This document shows, in pieces, positions 60,203 to 64,000 of a DNA stretch of 64,000 nucleotides (the first letter of the stretch is position 1; every line of letters starts with the position of its first letter). Below the pieces are notes generated by a model. That model was not told the DNA's origin. It made no database searches and saw nothing but the letters and a program-made list of their open reading frames with translations. This DNA comes from CAVRXQ01 sp963831155 (GTDB lineage Bacteria; Actinomycetota; Acidimicrobiia; Acidimicrobiales; Bog-793): positions 744,001-808,000 of the forward strand of contig CAWHOY010000006.1 in assembly GCA_963831155.1 (NCBI GenBank). Direction: 5' to 3'. The translations under genes and the position numbers were made by a program.

Positions 60203-60376
60203 GTGAAAAAGGGACGTCATCGCCGCTTCGAAGAGGCACGCAGTCTGAAGCGCTCGATCGAGGTCGTCGTCGAGCCCTGTCCTGAGTGCGGTGCCGGTCC
60301 CGAGGACGACCACGCCAGCTGGTGCCTCTACGAACCCGAAGAACTCGAGGAAGACGAAGACAGCGAGCGGGCCTGA
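60203..60376 (+). CDS. Small CxxC protein with acidic tail
   Basis: 57 residues from GTG 60203, with CAGGAG upstream. Basic N-terminus (KKGRHRRFEEARSLKRSIEV), then CPECGAGPEDDHASWCLYEP, where CxxC plus a later Cys/His could bind zinc, and a strongly acidic end (EELEEDEDSERA). The last 49 bp overlap the convergent gene at 60328-61104, whose Ser-rich tail is simply the opposite strand of this acidic run. Confidence 0.6.
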   Translation: MKKGRHRRFEEARSLKRSIEVVVEPCPECGAGPEDDHASWCLYEPEELEEDEDSERA

Positions 60377-61104
60377 TCGCGTCGCCGCACGACGGGATGG
60401 GGGAGGACGGCGCGTGCCCCCGAGCGCGTCTCCAAGTACTCGACGAGCATCCGATAGACGGTCGTCCCGATCATCTCTTTCAGCTCGTTCGCATTCGAGA
60501 CGTAGACGGGTTCTTTGCCGACGAACGCCTCGGGCGCCTCGGTGCACCACCAGTGGAACTCCTCACCCGCCGGTCCCCAGTGGCGCCGGTCCCATTGGGT
60601 GACCGTCGAGGTGACGTGGCCGTCGTCTTCTTCGAAGTCCTCCCGTCGCAGCGGTAGCTGCCAGCAGACCTCGGGCTTCGTCGTGAGCGGCGTCACGCCG
60701 GCCTCGAGCGCCATGCGGTGCAGGGAACAGCCCGGTCCGCCGGGAAAGCCCGGCCGGTTCAAGAAGATGCACGCCCCGTCGACGAGGCGCGTCTTCCATT
60801 CACCTTGGTGCAGGCGATAGAAGCCGAGCTTCTTCGCCTTGTCGTAGTGCTGGAACTGTTCGGGCGTCAGCTTCGACGCCGCCTTTTCGACGCGTCGGAG
60901 ATCGGCTTTGTCCGCCAGGTGTGCGCCGTAGCTGCAGCAGCCCTGGACGAGTTCGGGCGCCGGACCGGTGAGGACGCCCTGGCAGCCGGCGCCGTAGATG
61001 CACATCCATGGGCTCGTCAAGAACGTGAGGTCGAGCACCCACGTGCGCTCCTCGTCAGGATCCTCGAAGCTCACCCATTCGTGCGCGTCGTCGATTGCGG
61101 ACAC
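60328..61104 (-). CDS. Uncharacterised Cys-rich protein, third gene of the radical SAM operon
   Basis: 258 residues from GTG 61104, starting 12 bp inside the last codons region after the radical SAM stop (61116). Conserved cysteine clusters: PWMCIYGAGCQGVL, VQGCCSYGAHLADK, GACIFLNRPGFPGGPGCSLH, KPEVCWQLPLRRED and FHWWCTEAPEAF. They look like ligands for a zinc or iron-sulfur site, as in YkgJ-type zinc/iron-chelating proteins. Related proteins occur in other actinobacteria without a known function. The Ser tail is low complexity and arises from overlap with the small gene opposite. Possibly the target or partner of the upstream enzymes, by position only. Confidence 0.75.
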   Translation of the reverse strand: MSAIDDAHEWVSFEDPDEERTWVLDLTFLTSPWMCIYGAGCQGVLTGPAPELVQGCCSYGAHLADKADLRRVEKAASKLTPEQFQHYDKAKKLGFYRLHQGEWKTRLVDGACIFLNRPGFPGGPGCSLHRMALEAGVTPLTTKPEVCWQLPLRREDFEEDDGHVTSTVTQWDRRHWGPAGEEFHWWCTEAPEAFVGKEPVYVSNANELKEMIGTTVYRMLVEYLETRSGARAVLPHPVVRRRDQARSLSSSSSSSSGS

Positions 61105-61115
61105 GGTGCGGAAAC

Positions 61116-62555
61116 CTACTGGCTGATCGAGCGCGCGGCGGACATCGCGACCGGCATGACCGCATCGATCTGCGCGCGGGTAGGTTCCGCGCAACAGAAC
61201 CACGCCTCGGTGAGGTGTGGTCGCAGTTGTGCAGGGGGACCGAGCGGTTCTTGAGCGGCGGGGCGACCCCGATCGGGACGTCCGAGCACGGTGAATACCG
61301 TCGCGCGCACGGCGTCGTACGTTTCGGCTGCACTCGTTTCGAGTCCGCCCTTCTCCTCGATGATTGTGGCGAGCTCGTTCTGCAGTTCGTCGAGGGCCGG
61401 ATCCGGCGACTTCCATCTGAAGCTCAGCGCGTCGGGGTCGAACGCGCCAAGAGCGGCGTGAAACGTCGCATCCTCGAGATCGAGGAGCAGCGACCCGGGC
61501 GGGATGAGGAGACGGATCGCATATTGCACCGCGTCGACGTTGTCGATGAGATCGTGGGTTGCGACGAAGTCCAAGATGTCGACGACGTCGTCGCGCGTCG
61601 TCCACGGCGTGAACGGGAGGAACGAGGGCCGGATCTCCACACCGAGCGCGCGCAGCTCACGCACGGCGAACGCTGCGTCGTGCGCGTCATGCCCCTTGTC
61701 GAGTTTTTCAAGGATCGTGTCGCTCATCGATTCGAACGCGGAGACGACGAACGCCAGGCCGAGTTGCGCGAGCTCGGCAACCGCATCGCGATGACGCAGA
61801 AGGTGTTCGACCTTGATCGTCGCGTCGAAACTTATTTGCGGGTGGCGCTCGTGCATTCCCTGCGCGACGCGGACAGCGTGCACTGGGCGGTTCAAGAAGT
61901 CGGGGTCGGCGAAGCGGATGTGCCCCGCGCCGAGGCCGACGAGCTCGTCGATGTCGGCGAGCACCGCGTCCTGATCGACGACGCGGGAGCGACCGCGGTA
62001 CACGGCCGGCACCGGGCAGTGTCGGCAGCGGTGGTTGCAGCCCCTCGTCGACTCGACGGTTCCGACGAGGTGCTCGGCGTCGCCGGCGACGAAGCGCGCG
62101 TAGCGCTCGAGCGGAGAAAGGAGATCTCGCCCCGAGACCGATCCGCCCTGGCGTACGTTGCCGAGCTCGACGACCGTCGCGTCGCTTGAGCCTTCATCCC
62201 CGTCGAGCCAGGCGGTGATCGTTCCGAGCGCTTCACCCGCAACGAACAGGTCTCCCGGCTGCGCGACGCCCGAGATTCGCGCCGCGTCCGCATAGAGACC
62301 GAAGAAGCATGCCGGCACCTTTCGCCGTTGTCCGATCCGTGTGCGCGCCGCCAGCGCGAGGCGCAACGCTGTGTGCATCGGTACCGAGAAGCCGACGGCG
62401 TCTGGCCAGTCGAGATCGACGCCGTCGAATGACTCGATCGCGATGTCGGTCGTGCGCACCTCGTGACCTGCAGACCGCAGCGACCCGGCGATCGACGCGA
62501 GGCCGAGTGGCTGCGCGCCGAGCTCATAGGTCGAGACCAAAAGGACGCGGCTCAC
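61116..62555 (-). CDS. B12-binding radical SAM protein with CCAEP tail
   Basis: 479 residues. The N-terminal 130 residues resemble a cobalamin-binding domain (LLVSTYELGAQPLGLASIAG, HEVRTTDIAIESFD). The radical SAM core follows, with the cluster motif RGCNHRCRHCPVPAVYRGRS (C173, C177, C180), DIDELVGLGAGHIRFADPD and GLAFVVSAFESMSDTILEKL. Near the C-terminus is LTEAWFCCAEP, the hallmark of the CUAEP/CCAEP-tail family, some members of which use selenocysteine in the first position. The reaction is unknown. ATG 62555 overlaps the ATP-grasp gene stop by ATGA. No Cys-codon readthrough signal is needed here: both residues are cysteines. Confidence 0.9.
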   Translation of the reverse strand: MSRVLLVSTYELGAQPLGLASIAGSLRSAGHEVRTTDIAIESFDGVDLDWPDAVGFSVPMHTALRLALAARTRIGQRRKVPACFFGLYADAARISGVAQPGDLFVAGEALGTITAWLDGDEGSSDATVVELGNVRQGGSVSGRDLLSPLERYARFVAGDAEHLVGTVESTRGCNHRCRHCPVPAVYRGRSRVVDQDAVLADIDELVGLGAGHIRFADPDFLNRPVHAVRVAQGMHERHPQISFDATIKVEHLLRHRDAVAELAQLGLAFVVSAFESMSDTILEKLDKGHDAHDAAFAVRELRALGVEIRPSFLPFTPWTTRDDVVDILDFVATHDLIDNVDAVQYAIRLLIPPGSLLLDLEDATFHAALGAFDPDALSFRWKSPDPALDELQNELATIIEEKGGLETSAAETYDAVRATVFTVLGRPDRGRPAAQEPLGPPAQLRPHLTEAWFCCAEPTRAQIDAVMPVAMSAARSISQ

Positions 62556-63814
62556 GCGTCGAGCTCTTTTGTGATGTGAAGCGACAGCTGTGCGTGACCG
62601 GCGCGCAGCGCCTTTTCCACGTCGTCGGGGTCGTCCGCCCGCGCGAAGAGGAAGCCGAGATAGCGGTCACCTTCCGGCCACGCCGCGATCGTCCGGCCGG
62701 TGGGAACAGTGATCTCGAGCTCGGTGACGTGCTCGACGGCGAGCGCCTCGTCTCGTCCGTCCACGCCTTCGAAACGCCCAGCGCTCGGGATCGGGATCAT
62801 CATCACGCCGGAAGCGCCGGATTCCCGGGCGAATGGGACGTCGTCCATGCCGAGCGCGTGCGCCAGCACGAGCTCTTCGAGCGAGCGATCCGATACGAAG
62901 CGGAGCGCCTTCGAGCACTTGCCGCCGATCGTGCGCGCCGCGGCCTCGAGAACGATCACCTGCGCGTCCGGATCGGCACCCGACGGCGAGAGCCGCGCTT
63001 CGGCGTGCACGGGACCGTCGACGAGCCCGATCGCGCCGCAGGCGCGCTTGATCTCGTCTTCGACGCGCACCAAGACGCCCGGGTGATGGCGCGACGGGGT
63101 GACGTAGATCGTCTCTTCGAAGTACGGACCGGTGAGGGGATCGGGCTTGTCGAAGATGGCGAGCGTCGAAAGCGCTCCATCGGTGAGCATGCCCTCGAGC
63201 GCGATCTCGTCGCCTCCGACGTAGCGCTCGACGAGCAGCGGCTCGTCCGGCGCACACCCGGCTGAGAGCGCGACCCGGCGCGTCCGCGCCGCAGCTCGGC
63301 GCGCACCGCCCGCGTCGTCGACGCGTTCGACGCCGCGGCTGGCAGAGAGCGAGACGGGCTTGATGACGACCGGGTAGCCGAGAAGATCAGCCGCGTCGGC
63401 GACATCCACGTGCTCGTTCTCGCCCGCATCGATGATAGCGAACGGTGGCTGGCTGACGCCCGCTGTTGCGAGCAGTCGGCGCATCGTCACCTTGTCGCGC
63501 GTCGCCTCGATCGCCGAAAGAGGGTTCTTGTCGATCCCGAGTCGCTGCGCGGCGTACGCCGCCGCGAGCGCGCTCTCGTCGTCGACGGCGACGACGGCGT
63601 CGATCGGCGTTGACTTCGCGAAGCGTTCGACGATTCGTGCCGCCGTGCCGGGTTCGTGCAGGGGGAGCGCGACGAAGCGCTCGGGAAACGACGCCGCCAT
63701 CGCCTGAGCGGTGTCCGAGGCGGAAACGACGTCGACGCCGAGACGCGCCGCGGCGTCGAGGAACTCCTTTGCCCGGTATGTCTGTGAGGGCAGGAAGAGC
63801 ATCACCCGGGGCAC
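62552..63814 (-). CDS. ATP-grasp domain protein, first gene of the radical SAM operon
   Basis: 420 residues. ATP-grasp ligase: AVVAVDDESALAAAYAAQRL, DLLGYPVVIKPVSLSASRGV (ATP-binding Lys), LVERYVGGDEIALEGMLTDG and LEAAARTIGGKCSKALRFVS with the metal-binding acidic residues in the usual places. ATP-grasp enzymes join a carboxylate to an amine or thiol through an acyl-phosphate. It is coupled to the CCAEP-tail radical SAM gene by a 4-bp overlap, so the two proteins are made together and probably act in one pathway. Substrate unknown. Confidence 0.9.
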   Translation of the reverse strand: MPRVMLFLPSQTYRAKEFLDAAARLGVDVVSASDTAQAMAASFPERFVALPLHEPGTAARIVERFAKSTPIDAVVAVDDESALAAAYAAQRLGIDKNPLSAIEATRDKVTMRRLLATAGVSQPPFAIIDAGENEHVDVADAADLLGYPVVIKPVSLSASRGVERVDDAGGARRAAARTRRVALSAGCAPDEPLLVERYVGGDEIALEGMLTDGALSTLAIFDKPDPLTGPYFEETIYVTPSRHHPGVLVRVEDEIKRACGAIGLVDGPVHAEARLSPSGADPDAQVIVLEAAARTIGGKCSKALRFVSDRSLEELVLAHALGMDDVPFARESGASGVMMIPIPSAGRFEGVDGRDEALAVEHVTELEITVPTGRTIAAWPEGDRYLGFLFARADDPDDVEKALRAGHAQLSLHITKELDA

Positions 63815-63887
63815 ACCTCATTGTGCCGGGAAATGGCCAGTTCGCCGTCGCTTCGGGTCGCGCGCCGGCTGGCCATACGATGGGCGT

Positions 63888-64000
63888 GTGGCTGATTCGG
63901 GTGACGGTTCTAGCGCGACTCCCCAGCTCAAGCTGACCGAGGCCGCCCGCCAGGCGGTCCTGGAAGCGCGCGCGGGTGAGGCGAGCGCGGAGAGCCTGGC
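63888..64000 (+). CDS. Start of a HesB/NifU-like gene, cut by the window edge
   Basis: 37 codons of a gene starting GTG 63888 and running off the end. The sequence ADSGDGSSATPQLKLTEAAR then QAVLEARAGEASAESLA resembles the N-terminus of actinobacterial iron-sulfur biogenesis proteins with a HesB-like region, but too little is visible to be sure. TACGAT lies about 7 nt before the GTG with no ribosome-binding site, fitting leaderless transcription. Divergent from the ATP-grasp gene. Confidence 0.45.
   Translation, partial: MADSGDGSSATPQLKLTEAARQAVLEARAGEASAESL

Noticed and set aside
61116..62555. Selenocysteine in the radical SAM tail
   Set aside because: Some family members have Sec in this tail, but here both positions are cysteine codons and no in-frame TGA precedes the true stop.
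1..64000. CRISPR array
   Set aside because: No regularly spaced direct repeats of 24-40 bp and no cas genes were seen.
1..64000. rRNA operon or replication origin
   Set aside because: No rRNA sequence is recognisable. The single perfect DnaA box before dnaE is isolated, not an oriC cluster, and no dnaA or dnaN is present.

Overview
The window looks like one contig from a high-GC actinobacterium, most likely of the Acidimicrobiia or a related deep lineage; that placement is inference from gene content. The evidence is a Bpa-type proteasome activator, the actinobacterial trio of histidine phosphatase, DUF3090 and SCO1664-family protein, F420-linked proteins (an FrhB-like protein and a deazaflavin-dependent nitroreductase-like protein), a menaquinone (men) locus, frequent GTG/TTG starts, many ATGA/GTGA start-stop overlaps and very short divergent spacers that suggest leaderless transcription.

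Layout. 1-5000 is chromosomal: a DUF998 membrane protein, an ArsR regulator coupled to an SRPBCC protein, a frameshifted VOC gene, YciI and SRPBCC genes, and a CPA2-type cation/proton antiporter. 5001-24394 is best read as a 19.4-kb integrative element in the 3' end of a tRNA-Arg(CCT) gene. The tRNA is intact at 24352-24424, a complete tyrosine integrase lies next to it, and a 42-bp identical copy of the tRNA 3' half sits at 5001-5042 as the displaced attachment site. The cargo is unusual. It is rich in secreted proteins: a collagen-like protein, a G1 glutamic peptidase with Ig-like domains, two tandem Cys-rich beta-type paralogues and a GH76-type glycosidase. It also carries an AAA ATPase, a cyclase/NB-ARC-like/TPR signalling ATPase, an F420-type nitroreductase-like protein, an orphan gene of lower GC, an IS110 element, an IS30 element with a lost catalytic residue, and the C-terminal relic of a second integrase.

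24425-64000 is compact chromosome. In order it holds a GlxA/AraC regulator, a methyltransferase, succinate-semialdehyde dehydrogenase, a MalY/PatB lyase, a Bcp peroxiredoxin coupled to an FrhB-like protein, a family-5 uracil-DNA glycosylase, the phosphatase-DUF3090-SCO1664 operon, MsrB, Bpa and DnaE. Next is the men locus: menE with two co-transcribed genes on the minus strand, menB-menA, menH and menD. Then come a MaoC hydratase with a frameshifted CitE-type lyase, a zinc-ribbon cyclase/ATPase/TPR protein, DUF169, TyrS with a lipoprotein, a DUF885 peptidase, a flavin reductase and RNase D. The end of the window has a three-gene minus-strand operon of uncharacterised function: an ATP-grasp ligase, a B12-binding radical SAM protein with a CCAEP tail, and a Cys-rich protein. 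A truncated gene starts at the right edge.

The most notable points are the tRNA-Arg element and its secreted cargo, the ATP-grasp/CCAEP radical SAM operon, structured sequence upstream of the IS110 transposase (candidate bridge RNA), a perfect DnaA box in the dnaE leader, and divergent men start codons only 5 and 21 bp apart. Two chromosomal genes (a VOC protein and a CitE-type lyase) carry single-base frameshifts that could be real or sequencing errors.
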